Below are positions 22,415 to 34,807 of a stretch of 64,000 nucleotides of DNA, one piece after another. The position numbers and the translations under genes were made by a program. The DNA comes from Drosophila miranda (lineage: Eukaryota; Arthropoda; Insecta; Diptera; Drosophilidae): contig NC_046674.1 of the NCBI RefSeq assembly GCF_003369915.1, positions 14,508,001 through 14,572,000 of the forward strand, read 5' to 3'. A model generated the notes under the pieces. The model searched no databases, was not told where the DNA came from, and was given only the letters and a program-made list of their open reading frames with translations. The stretch's first letter is position 1; every line of letters begins with the position of its first letter.

Positions 22415-24638
22415 ATGCAGCTGCAGGTGCAATTGGCCAACTTTCTGCTGGACAATCTGGTTCAGTCGCGCATCGGTTTCGTTCTATTCTTTCATTGCTG
22501 GCAGCAACATGAAAGTGGGAAAGAAAATAACCCTCATTCATTGGGAATTCTATAATATTCTATAAATACATAACTTTTCCTTCTTTGTAGTTCGGGACTT
22601 TTCTCAGCAGTTCATGAAGCCCCTCCATCAGCACCTCATCTACCATCAGTTTCTGCAAATGCACGCCGTTCGGGACTGGGAGGATCTGGAGTTGCGCTTC
22701 CTGGACCATTTGCAGCCCACTCTGGCGATCTATGTAGATATGAAGTGCCACAAGGCAGCAGGATTACTAGAGGAGGTACATGACACATGAAAGAATATCT
22801 AAATCATGTGGACATTCATGGCATTCATTATTTCTCATATAAGGCCAGTCGGGAGCAGCTGTACAATCAGCATTACCATTGGCTGCTGCACGGAAATGAA
22901 TCCGAAGTGGGTTTCTACGATTTCTTCTCCACCTTCAACATTTCCATCGATGCCGATGTTAGCTACGTGAAGGAGGAGCCTCCAAGCTCGGACTACAATG
23001 CCTCTGCGGTGGTCTATGCCTCCTACGATGTCTACAGCAATGGGAGGATCATTGGCGGCCAGCTGAATCTGACGGCAAACTATGCCTGCGGCTGTGACCT
23101 GAGTGGTTGTCAGAGGATGCGATACCTGAGCCCGTTGCATCTGCGTTCCAAGTACGGGAATCGGGAGCAGCTCACGGATGTGGTGCTCAGAGGTAGGGAG
23201 TCCTTAAAGAGGGATGGCATCCAAACACTAACTCTCTCTCCTCCAGTGGCTACGGTGGTGACCCAACGTCCTCTCTACTGGTCGGAGGATCAACTGGTTT
23301 TGTTTCTGAGTCAGGAGAACGAAACACACATTGACTCGCTGGCGCGATTCGGCTTTCATCTGACTCTGATCCTTCGGGATCTGTTGCACTGCCAAATGAA
23401 GTTCATCTTCGTGGACAGCTGGAGCAAATCAGATGTGGTTGGCGGAGCTGTGGGCGCCGTGGTCGACCAGACGGCCGACATCACAGCCACACCCTCGCTG
23501 GCGACGGAGGGGCGGCTCAAGTATCTATCGGCCATCATTGAGACTGGCTTCTTTCGCTCGGTCTGCATCTTCCGCACGCCACACAATGCGGGCCTCCGCG
23601 GTGATGTGTTCCTGCAGCCGTTCAGTCCGCTCGTGTGGTATCTATTCGGTGGAGTTCTGTTCCTGATCGGACTCCTGCTCTGGGTGACCTTCTACATGGA
23701 GTGCAAGCGGATGCGTCGCCGCTGGCGGCTCGACTACCTACCCTCGCTGCTGACCACCTTCCTGATCAGCTTTGGGGCCGCCTGCATCCAGAGCTCGGCG
23801 CTGATACCCCGCTCCAATGGCGGCCGGCTGATCTACTTTGCCCTCTTCCTGATCAGCTTCATCATGTACAACTACTACACATCTGTGGTGGTGTCCTCGC
23901 TGCTGAGTTCTCCGGTCAAGTCCAAGATCAAGACAATGCAGCAGCTGGCGGAGAGCCAGCTGACAGTGGGCCTGGAGCCATTGCCTTTTACCAAGAGCTA
24001 TCTGAATGTGGGTTCCATCTCTCTTACACTCTTCCCCTGTCAATCTATGGCCTCTCTTCTCTTCCTGACAGTACTCCAGGCGTTCCGATATCCATCTGTT
24101 CATAAAGCGCAAGATCGAATCGCAGTCGAAGAACCCCGATCTTTGGCTGCCCGCCGAAGAGGGAGTGCTTCGGGTCAGGGACAATCCCGGCTATGTCTAT
24201 GTCTTTGAGACATCCTCGGGGTATGCCTATGTGGAGCGTTACTTTACGGCCCAGGAGATCTGTGACCTCAACGAGATACTGTTCCGACCCGAGCAACTGT
24301 TCTACACGCACCTGCATCGCAACTCCACCTACAAGGAGCTGTTTCGTCTAAGGTGAGTGTCCCTTACAGAGAGCCCTTACATCTATGTGTCCTTCATGGT
24401 ATTCCCTGGCAGACTGTTGCGTGTCTTGGAAACGGGTGTCTACCGGAAGCAGCGCAGCTACTGGGTCCACATGAAGCTCCATTGCGTGGCCCAGAATTTT
24501 GTGATTACCGTGGGCATGGAGTACGTTGCCCCGCTACTCCTGATGCTGATCTTTGGCTACATCCTGGTCGTGTTCATCCTCCTGCTGGAGCTCGCCTGGC
24601 AGCGCTATCTCAACCGGACCAAGCGACTCACTCTTTAA
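22415..24638 (+). CDS. Ir75-type ionotropic receptor, copy 3
   Basis: Six exons (22415-22514, 22591-22775, 22844-23192, 23247-24007, 24072-24352, 24413-24638) give about 633 residues. The start VLFFHCWQQH, the ISIDADVSYV segment, FRTPHNAG before M1, a pore-loop SFGAACIQSS, MYNYYTSVVVSSLLS and the last TM helix (LLMLIFGYILVVFILLLELAW) match the two upstream copies. It has no intron at the LLHCQ position, where copies 1 and 2 have one, but has its own intron after the LTDVVLR position; that intron is in frame without a stop, so retention would not break the protein. Its ATG is 180 bases after the copy 2 stop. By order it may be the Ir75a counterpart. Confidence 0.87.
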
Positions 24639-27600
24639 AATCCCTTTAAGCTGTTGTTCAGAACTACACAGATATATATATATATTCATCGAGGACACGG
24701 CACACGGCACATGGCACCTAGAGCACCAGAGAAAATATAAAAACACTTTGGGGTTAAACTTTTCGCCACGTCCGACGACTGTAAAATTATGCAGGGGGGC
24801 GACGCTTTTCCACGCTTCCTGTTTTCCCGCCCGAAAAATGCGGCACGCCTCGTTGAATGAAAGGAAGGAAGGATGCCGAGGACGGGGAGCACAGGACGTA
24901 GTGGATCTGTGCTATGCTTTCATGCGATTTTCGTATTTGCATTAAAAACTTTTCGTGTTTGGCGGTTACATTTTATTTTTCATTTTCTCCTTCGCCAATG
25001 ATTTTATTCATTCTCTCGCCACCTCCTACTCCGACTGCCTTTATTTGCATTTTTATGCACCTCGAATGGAAAAGTTTATCCCCAGTCTCCATAGGCCATG
25101 TGTGGGTCTGGCAGATAGCAAATAATGAGGCCTATTAGGCAGCAGTTAACTACCAAGTTTCCAGCACTAAGTCTGTGCGATTTTCCCACGTAATCAATCA
25201 TATTTCATTTCATTCGACCACACGACCATGATTTATGTCGATTTAATGAAGTTGGCCTGCGGCAGCAGCCAACATTTCATTTCGTTGGAGCACGGAGGCG
25301 GACAGACAAGACTGACTGTCTGATTTGATTGCACCATAAAGAATAGAGCGGCACGTGTATGTTACGATCCTCTCGAAGCAGGAGAAAGCTGCAGCCTTTA
25401 TTGGGGGCCTTGAAGAAGAGAACATAGATGCAAGACAGAGATCTTCAGAGCTCTTGTACGGGTATTTCTGTTTGATTAATCCATCAAGGTCCACTAATAA
25501 ACACTTTCTCTTTGCCTTGTCGCATTCCGAGCTGCAACTGGCAGAAATGTTTGCCAAACAGACCAGAACTCTCCACCCATTGCGAGTGCCATGATAAATT
25601 GGCTTGACAATTTGTCAACTCAATCTTGTTGTCAACAGGCCATCACTTGGGCCCATTTGGTTAACCCCTCAAGGAGTGCTCCCCATCTCTGGTGGAGGGT
25701 AGAACTTTACAGTGTCAGTGGAAATTGACAGGCAATTGGGAATTATTTACAACATTGAACAGAGTTTTCCGCTTCCTTTCCCCAGGCCCTCTGCTGTCAT
25801 TGGACCATTTTATTTTGCAATTTGTCAGCAACATGTTTTAACTTGATTTTTCTCTATTTGTAACTATGCGTATGTAACTATGTACGTAGGTATACAATAT
25901 ACCAATACTCGTTTGTTTTCGACAGGGCAGCGGAAAAAGTGTTCCCTGCTTTGCGGCTGCGGTGTTAAATTGGTTTTGGCGGTTTCCGTACGTGCTAAAT
26001 GAGCGCGAAACGGATTCGATTTGAATGCCAAAGGATGGGTAAAAGGAAATAAAACCTCAATGAATTTTATTTTATTACGGGGAAAACTCTCAGCTCAGCT
26101 ACACACCAGTATGTATTCCGATAATTAGATTGAACTGTTCGCAGCTCCTCTCTCATCATCTGCCTGATTGTCATGTCTGGGGCTGGCTCTGGTGCGCCGC
26201 CTGTCATGTATTCATACGAAACGCCATGCGGCTGACTAGCTGACTGATATCTTAAGATTTATATGGCCCAATGCTGGGCACATCTTATCTGTAATTTAAT
26301 CTGTGCCCCTACTTAACGATAATGACACTGTCGATTGCAAGCCCTGGCCATCCGACTCCGTTCTAGCTTTGTGTTCGACATGTCCTCAGTTGGATTCCAT
26401 TCCTCGAGCTGGCGGATTGAGTAGCAGGCGGAAATACTACTACTCTCAACTCGAAAGTGTGCGTATCCGTAAGGCTGTTGTTTTGTTCTTTTTGTTGTTG
26501 TTTTGGGGTATACTTTATGGCACTTCACCTCGGATTTGCGGCCTGCCAAGCATCGAAAGTGTCGCGTGGAGTGTTTGCCATTCAAGTGAGACCTCCGCCG
26601 GATCGGGTGTGTTTACTCTGTTCTTAAATTAGCCAGAATTTCCAGTTAATCGTGTTGCCGAAGTTCGACTAAATGTTGTTTGCATAACTGAACAGTTCTC
26701 GTTCAGTATTTACAGCGTGGGTTAAGTAACCTCCACAAATATCATAAGTAATATCAAAAGCATTGCTCGCAAGGTCCATAGGAATCCCTAATTAGGAGTT
26801 CTAGTCTCTATTCCTATCTGCCATCTCTTTTTTTCATATACTCTTGAGCTCTTTTCATTTGGGTCTTGGCCCTCGTCCACAGGTGTTCTTTTCATAGCGT
26901 TTATCCTATATTACGCATACGCCACGTGCCTCCCGATAAAGCAACAAAGCAGAACAGAACGCAACAGAAAGTACTGCTGTTCATATTTAGGGGCCAGAAC
27001 AAAGCCCTGAAAGAGCTCACAACAACAGGCAGCACTGTATTACTAGCATACAAATTGCCTAAGAAACAGCAACGAAATGCAATTAACATTCGGTTTAACT
27101 TTTCATTAACGACAGCCGACGGCAGCCAACAGCAAAAACAATGAAATATTTGAATTAGAACGAATAAGAACTCCGAAGTTTCTAATACCTTAAATCATCC
27201 TCATCGTCATCATGGTTGTAAGAATAAATTAAGGTGTCAAAAAATGTGCTTCCATAATTGGCACATTTTTGATTGCCGTATGATAATCGATGCGTTAGCT
27301 CGAAAGCCTTCGAAAGTTTTCGAATAACTCTGTATGGCTATCTATCTAATCGCGGGTAAAGACCGATTCTTTATCTTTACTCGTGCCAGAAACAATCGCC
27401 GACTCTTGGGGGGCTGTAAAGAAAGACTATCCTATTGAGATTATCAGTTCAGTATCAACAAAATACGCACATGTTTCAGAAATCTTATCATAAGGTCTTG
27501 AACAAATTCCAGTAGAAGCCCTTTGGATCGGGATGCCTCTGTCTGGCCTGTGCGAACATCTAAGAGAAGTGGGTATACCCTTGAAAAGGGTATAAAATGA

Positions 27601-27960
27601 GCAGGGAAAGATTTGCCAAAGCAAAAAACGTGACGTTCGCTGACCGGCCTCAACTCTTTGCTGCTCCCCGCGAACGGATCAGAACGGAACGGAACCGAAT
27701 CGAGCGGAATCGAACAGAATCGAATCAAATCGTACAAATACTATATCTATAGACATAATCCGCCTGATCGGCACTTTGGCACTCGGCACTTGTTGCACTT
27801 CTATTGTCGTCTGTGGGTTTCTTATTTGATTTTATTTTATTCTGCTTTTTATGCTGCCGCTGGCAACTCGCGTGATACCTCGCACTTTCGGTCTTTGACG
27901 TCCATCATTGTTGTCGGCTGTCGGCGATTGCAGTTGATTGTTGGGGACTCGCTTTGAGTG
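24639..27960. other. Non-coding spacer after the Ir75-type genes
   Basis: No protein-like frame, RNA gene or intact element was recognised in 3.3 kb. Near 27570-27600 there is a short hairpin (GGGTATACCC then GGGTATA) followed by TATAAAATGAG, which could be a promoter or a remnant of a common dispersed Drosophila repeat. A CGGAACGGAACCG-like simple run lies at 27680-27730. Confidence 0.4.
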
Positions 27961-27969
27961 TTGGGGAGG

Positions 27970-28159
27970 GCTCATTCAGGTTCAGTCGCTCACCGAACGC
28001 CCCAACGCGCGAAACGTTGTCGTTGTGGTTGCCCCCGTACCGCCGACGTCGCTTTCCGAACTTCTAGCCGATTGTTCTCCAAGTGTTGGCCAAATAGTGC
28101 AAGGAAAGGAAGTGCATCCAATACTCAAACGTGCTGTTAAAGAACACAGAAAAGCCAAA
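27970..28159 (+). promoter_or_regulatory. Possible 5' untranslated exon of Cln3
   Basis: A GC-richer stretch begins near an initiator-like TTCAGTCG and ends in a good donor (GCCAAAG then GTTAGCC at 28160). The next acceptor that would reach the Cln3 start is CCATAG ending near 30170. The splice is inferred and a cDNA would be needed to accept it. Confidence 0.3.
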
Positions 28160-29853
28160 GGTTAGCCACTAAACTAGAAATACATGAGCAGTAGAATTGG
28201 TACAGAACAAATGTTGCACGGAGTTTAAAGCGCAGATTCAGTTGCATACAAGCTCGTCAAGATCTGAGCTCAAACGTCCAGAAAGGATAAGATCATAAAT
28301 AGTTTACGAAAAGGTTTGTCATCAGTGGGACAATGTCAATAGCTTGGAGAGTCCTCGCATAGGTCTTTCCCCTTTTCAACTTTGTTCTTTTATTTAAAGA
28401 ATGTCTAAGATCTAATCCACACCATTTCGCCTTCGTTTGTCTCAAGGACTTTCTTTGAATTCGTTTCAAAAATAGGCAAAAGCCCAGACAGAAGTGAATG
28501 ACACGACCAAGTGCTGTGCCATCCCAAGGTAAATGCTGATATTGGTTCGCGGACTTCTTCTATTCTCAGTTTACTTTCGAAATTTCGAAACGTGTGTATG
28601 TTTGGTGTTTCGGTGGGGTGTCGAATTGAATTTTTGTGGATACTAAGCAAATGCAATGGGATAGCGGACACCGAAGTGGGTCAACAACATTGTAACTGCG
28701 CAAATGGAGTACTCTCAAACCCATCGATGCGTCACTTTCCAGCATAACCCGAAGTAACTCTAGAGAACCTTTAGTTCTGCAGTTGCTGATTTGGCACATG
28801 CAACCAACCCATTGAATCGAGAGATTTGTTCAATTATTTGCCAGTTTTTTCAGGCCTGTTCTTGTTCCCACTTGGTACTTGGTGCTAATTTGATATTATT
28901 TAATTGCGGTTGTGCTTTTTTTTTAATTTAATCTACTCGTAAAACAGGTGCAAGGTCAACTTAAATGATCGTGCAAATTATGGCTGTCAGGCAGGGCATT
29001 GTTCGGGGTTTTTTTTAAATACATGTATTTATAATGGGGATATAGGATGTGTTTGGGATTCAAAGAGGATGATTTCCTTTCCCCATGGTTTCCGGTTCTA
29101 TATCCCTTCCTTCCCCACCTTCTACCCATCCATAAGCGACAGTCACAAGTTCTGTCGGATGTAAACAAATCAAACGATTTGCACTTTGCACCATATAAAT
29201 CGTTGCCAATAAACTGATGATCTATGTATATATGCATATATACACATAGTATACGTGGTGACCAACTCAGTTCATTTCCCCCTCTTTGGTTTTTGCAATC
29301 TGTTACCAAACAGTGAAATCTGTAGAGCAATTGAAGTATCTAATCTGTCTATCTATCTAATTGTAATTATTGTTAAAGAAAGTACCAATCCGTTTCAGTT
29401 TTTCGTTCTTAAGAGTTCTTAAAATTATTCCTCCAAGCTTATTGCAATAAATAATATGCTAATCCATCTTAAATATACGACCTAGTAGAACCGTTGCTTC
29501 ATTCTACCTTCAATACCACTCGTAGATGTGCAATAGACATATTTTATTATTATTTGTCGCACGTATTTCTCAAGAAAACTTAAGTGAACTTTTTTTACGT
29601 ACTTCCCCAAATGCCAATTGTGTTCGTTCAAGTTCAAGGTACCACCGACAGACATGCACAGCTTAACAAATTAAGCAATCTTTTTAAATTCGACTCTAGA
29701 AAATATTAAGACATAGGAAACCTCAACGAACCTCAACAAACCTCAACGAAAGAGTAGCTTTGCTTTGCAAGAGTTTCAGAATACTCTTTCAAAGAGAAAC
29801 AAAGCCGTTTACCAGTCGATCAAAGAGAGAGAACCTTACAATAACTGTTAATG

Positions 29854-29989
29854 CACTGAGCAAAACCAGCAGTAAGAAATGGGTTTTTCAGATGGGTTAA
29901 AAAAAGTATATGTAATTAAAGTTCCGTTCACATCAGTATACACATATGTACATATATCGAGAGTATATACAATTTATTTTTTCTCAGTG
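29854..29989. mobile_element. Short AT-rich element with CACTGAGMAAAA ends
   Basis: Starts CACTGAGCAAAA and ends TTTTTTCTCAGTG, imperfect inverted repeats around about 110 bases of AT-rich DNA. Same design as the elements at 4893-5265 and 15969-16081. Confidence 0.45.
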
Positions 29990-30182
29990 TTCAGTTTAGT
30001 TCAGTTCAATTAAGTTCATAGCGTTTCCATGACCAAAAGCAATAGTAGATGCCGCACTGGGAACCGCATTCATTTGCAGCGGCAGGTGGACCCACAATGG
30101 TTCTCGATTTCTCATGGCAAAAGTCAGTGTGCAATAATTACTTGTATTTTTAATTATATTCACCATAGTTGGCCTGCCCGAT

Positions 30183-31700
30183 ATGACGACCAGCAAACAG
30201 CAAGAGGCCGAGGCCGAGCACGATCCTCAGGTTGTGGTCGCACCTGCAGGTGGCCCCCACAGCCCTCGAAAGGATCGCGGCCTCTGGCGGGACCTGACAT
30301 CCTACTGGATCCTTGGTCTATGCAACAACTACGGCTATGTGGTGATGTTGAGTGCGGCCCACGACATTATCAAGCAGTTCAATCCGGTAGGCAAAGATCA
30401 GGGATAACCTGATCATCCAAATCAGACTAATCGTTTTCCTGTGCTCCCTGTCAGACCGATGACGATGAAACCAGTGCCACGGGTAGAAACTGTCACTTGG
30501 TATCCACCGGTGCCATTTTGCTGGCTGATGTGCTGCCCTCGCTGTTTGTCAAGATGCTAATGCCATTCTTTCCCTTCTGGGTGAAGTGAGTAGACCGAGA
30601 TCTGTGGCCTTTGCAGCATCTTAACCTGATTTCCCTTGCAGCTCACGCATTGCAATTGCGGTGGCCTGCTCGGCAGCTGGCTTCCTGCTCGTTGGATTCG
30701 CCCACGCCGAGTGGATGGCTCTCCTGGGAGTCATCATCACGTCGGCGAGCAGTGGCATTGGAGAGACCACCTTCCTGGCATACTCTTCGCGATATAACAA
30801 GTTAGTTTGAACGGTCTAATCCTTAGTTGAATCTCTAAAATGATTCTTTCGATCTGTTTCAGAAACGTCATATCCACCTGGTCCTCGGGTACTGGAGGAG
30901 CCGGCGTGATTGGTTCGCTGAGCTATGCCACCCTGAGGGATCTCGATGTTAGCCCCCGCAACACCATGCTGATTATGCTCGTCTTTCCTGCCATTGAGGC
31001 CTTCGCCTTCTGGCTGCTCCTGCGTCGTCCGCAGGTGGACATTCTGCCTGTGACCACCGTGGAGTCCACCGAGGTACTGATCAGCGACGACAAGCCCCTG
31101 GTTGGATTCAAGGAGAAGCTCTCCTACATCAAGCATCTGTTCAAGTATATGCTGCCCCTCTGTCTGGTCTACTTCTTTGAGTACTTCATCAACCAGGGAT
31201 TGGTGAGTGGGATTGGAGAAAAACGCTTCCGAGATCTTCCTCATGATGATGCTTTTCGTTTGCAGTTTGAATTGGTTTACTTTGAGAACATCTTCCTGGA
31301 CAAGGACTCTCAGTACCGCTGGCTGAATGTGGACTATCAGATTGGTGTCTTCATCTCGCGCTCCTCGGTCAACATCTTCCAGTTGAACAAGATCTGGCTA
31401 ATGTCCGTCTTCCAGTTCGTCAACGTGATCTACTTCCTCACCGAGGTCATCTGGTGGTACACGCCCAGCATCTGGATCGTCTTCGTCATCGTCCTGTGGG
31501 AAGGACTGCTGGGTGGCGGCGCCTACGTGAACACCTTCTACCGCATGTCCAAGGAAATATCACCCGAGCGCCAGCAGTTCGCCATGGCCATGGTGGTGCA
31601 GTCCGACTCCTATGGCATTGCCCTGGCCGGCTTCCTGGCCATTCCCGTACACAATGCCATCTGCGGTCTGCCGGCGGCGGTGCGGAGCGTTGTCTGGTGA
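30183..31700 (+). CDS. Cln3: Battenin/CLN3 lysosomal membrane protein
   Basis: Five coding exons (30183-30386, 30455-30585, 30642-30800, 30863-31202, 31266-31700) give 422 residues. The first conserved segment (WILGLCNNYGYVVMLSAAHDI) and the later GIGETTFL, WSSGTGGAGV and VNTFYRMS motifs are diagnostic of the CLN3 family, multi-pass proteins of the lysosome/late endosome whose human counterpart is lost in juvenile Batten disease. About ten hydrophobic helices are visible. The ATG at 30183 is chosen because a splice acceptor-like CCATAG lies just before it and the following residues align with the usual family N-terminus. The frame is intact and it heads a plus-strand row of five genes. Confidence 0.95.
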
Positions 31701-32501
31701 TCATCAGCCAAGAGGAAACGATGCATCTGGGATCAGATTATGCCTTTAACGTGTGTGTCTAGCTATGAGTGCGTGACTCTTTATAGTATTATTAGCTCTG
31801 TGTGACTGCAACCAAGCCAAAGCGGACTCTGGTAGTGTAGTGCTAGATAGATGTTATGTAGTTATGTAGCCTCTGTTCAATTACTCTCTAAGCTTTATTT
31901 AATAAATCGTTCGTCTTTTAGTAGCAATCCGATACCACACTAATGAATATATAGGTGCGGAAGACACTCTCGATGACAATTGTTCTGGTGAATTGATAAG
32001 CCAATTCTCAGAGCTCGTTGACGCACTTCTCGCGCCGAAGAGAAAACCTTTACAAAATGAAGTAGAGCAAAAAAAGCAAACAATAAACTCCCCATGTTTG
32101 ATGGTGTAAGTTACGGACAAATTCTTCCACGTATGAAATTGGGGAGAAATATGAAAAACACCCTTGATCTGTCTAGTATTGGCTCCTCCAGTTACTCAAC
32201 AGAAGCCAATCAAAATCAACTTAAAAGTCTTGCATTTACAGCCTGTTGTCGTTGCCGAACATTAATTACATAGTCAATCAAGTTTGTGAGTGGCTGCTAA
32301 TTTGGACGAACCCCTCGCAACTTAAACAAACTGAAACAGACCCAAAGACTGAAACTGAAATCGAGCCGAGTCGAGTCGATTCGAGGCAAGATATTACGTG
32401 GACCTCTCTCCCACCGTCAGTTGCTTGGGAGCTGTTGTACACAACGGTACGCAGCACGCGATTAAAATTAGTTCATTAGTTTGGAAATTAAGTAACACAC
32501 A
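31701..32501. other. Cln3 3' region and sulfatase upstream region
   Basis: A plus-strand AATAAA (31901-31906) probably ends the Cln3 transcript. The remainder has no open frame that I would call coding. A GAGCCGAGTCGAGTCGATTC run lies at about 32362. Confidence 0.4.
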
Positions 32502-34473
32502 ATGAAAGGCTTATCAGCGTTTCTATTGCTTTTACTCTGCTTTCAACGAGCGAAGACAGATGTGACACCAGCATCAGCAGCAACAGCAACAACAGCAACG
32601 GCAGGGCGTCCCAATATAATCATTATATTGGCCGATGACATGGTAGAACAAGTTTCTCGGACATAAAGCACCGATTTTCCAAAACAAACCAGCATTTGTA
32701 ATATATTGCAGGGGTTCGATGATGTCAGCTTTCGCGGTGGACGGGAGTTTCTAACTCCCAATATCGATGCCTTGGCCTTCCATGGACGGATTCTGGACCG
32801 CTTGTATGCGCCGGCCATGTGCACTCCATCTCGTGGAGCTCTCCTCAGCGGTCGCTATCCAATACACACAGGTAATATCTACTGTCTTGTAAAAGTTGGT
32901 GTTCATCAATCAATTTATGCAACAGGCACTCAACACTTTGTAATTAGCAATGAGGAACCCTGGGGACTTACTCTGAATGCCACACTGATGCCGGAGATCT
33001 TTCAGCAGGCCGGTTACTCCACCAACTTGATAGGCAAATGGCATTTGGGCTTCTCCCGTCCGGAGTACACGCCTACTCGACGCGGATTCGACTATCACTA
33101 TGGCTACTGGGGCGCCTACATAGACTACTATCAGAGGCGCTCGAAGATGCCCGCTCGTAATTACTCTCTCGGCTATGACTTTCGTCGGAATATGGAGCTG
33201 GAGTGCAGGGATCGTGGCGTATATGTCACAGACTTGCTGACCAACGAGGCGGAACGTGTGATAAGGGAGCGGGAGGGGCAGGAGCAGCCTTTGTTCCTGG
33301 TACTCAGCCATCTCGCCACACACACGGCGAATGAAGACGATCCCTTGCAGGCACCTGAGGAGGAGATTCGAAAGTTTGCTTACATTAAGGATCCCAACAG
33401 AAGGAAATATGCAGGTTGGTTAGATTCTTTTTACCCTAAAATGCTCGTGCTGATTAACAGAACCTTTGCAGCCATGGTCTCCAAGCTGGACCAGAGTGTG
33501 GGGCGCATTGTCAGCGCATTGAACAGCACGGGTCAGCTGGAGAACAGCATTGTGATCTTCTACTCTGACAATGGCGCTCCGTCAGTGGGCATGTTTGCCA
33601 ATACAGGCTCCAACTGGCCGCTCCGAGGCCAAAAGAACACTCCTTGGGAGGGAGGAGTGCGCGTAGCCGGCGCCATTTGGAGTGCGCAGCTGCAGGCACG
33701 CGGCAACATCTTCACTCAGCCCATTTATGTGGCGGATTGGCTACCCTCTCTAGCTCATGCCGCTGGCATCGAGCTGCCCCACACTCTCGAGCTGGATGGC
33801 ATAGACTTGTGGCCGCAGTTGGCAGGACCTGTGGATGCACCGCATGTGCCGCGTGAAATTCTGCACATCTTGGACGATGAGTGGCGGGTCACTTCATTCC
33901 AAATGGGACACTGGAAGTATATAAATGGCACCACTTCGGCGGGACAGTATGATCAAGTGCTCACCTACCGCGAGCTAGATGACCTGGATCCTCGTGAGAG
34001 CCGCTATGTGGTGACGGTACGCAATTCACCCACTTCCCGAGCCCTAGCCCGCCACGATATTCGACGCATGACGCAGCAGCGTGTGGTGACCTTGCGACGG
34101 TCGGCTGCCGTCCGCTGCGGTGATCTTCAACGAGGCTGCAATCCTTTGGTGGAGGAGTGTGTGTACGATATTTGGAACGATCCGTGTGAGAAAAACAATT
34201 TGGTGTATTCCACGAGACATTCTGAGGTTCTGGCGGCGTTGAGGCAGCGCGTCCAACTGCTGCGCGAAGGAGCCTCGGCACCGGGAAATCGGCAGGGCAT
34301 AAGAAGATCTGATCCAACTTTGCACAAGTGCACATGGGATGCATTTGAGGTGGAGAAACCTGCATTGGGTGAGCTTGATCTGCTGCAAATATTAATGGTT
34401 TTCACTCATTTGATTGATTTATTGATTTGTAGCGCCCGTGGAATGCAATTACCACGGCAGTCCCTGCGAATAA
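32502..34473 (+). CDS. Arylsulfatase (arylsulfatase B-like, secreted or lysosomal)
   Basis: Five exons (32502-32642, 32712-32871, 32926-33414, 33472-34368, 34433-34473) give about 575 residues. A signal peptide (AFLLLLLCFQ) leads to RPNIIIILADDMGFDDV, the metal-binding N-terminal motif. The sulfatase signature CTPSRGALLSGR carries the Cys that is converted to formylglycine, and a GKWHLGF motif and YSDNGAP complete the active-site set. This is the alkaline-phosphatase-fold family that hydrolyses sulfate esters; the arrangement is closest to N-acetylgalactosamine-4-sulfatase. In D. melanogaster several such genes (CG7402, CG7408, CG32191) lie in region 75; the CG32191 position next to the nucleobindin gene fits best, from memory. 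All key residues are present, so it should be active. Confidence 0.9.
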
Positions 34474-34807
34474 CCGTTAACCAATATCGTGTTTACGATA
34501 CTATCGACTAAACAAACAACCAGTCTGGCAGAACTTTCCCACAGGAATTGTTTAAACATCTCTAAAATAACTTTAAGGCACTCATTCATTTGAATATACT
34601 CGTAAATATTCTACATTAAATTAAATTAACCAAAGCTCACAAGACGCAACATTCAAATACCGGTAAAGTGGCGCCCAAACAGCTGACCGCGAGCCTGTTA
34701 ACACACATGCGTGTTTGCACATACATTTACTTCAAGGGGTTGTTGGGCGTCGGAACCACCACAAAACCGGAGAATAATACGACGACAGACAGACAACAAA
34801 ACAAACC

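Noticed and set aside
27570-27620. Hairpin plus TATAAAA as a promoter of an unknown gene
   Set aside because: No plausible coding exon follows; it resembles the GGGTATA ends of dispersed repeats.
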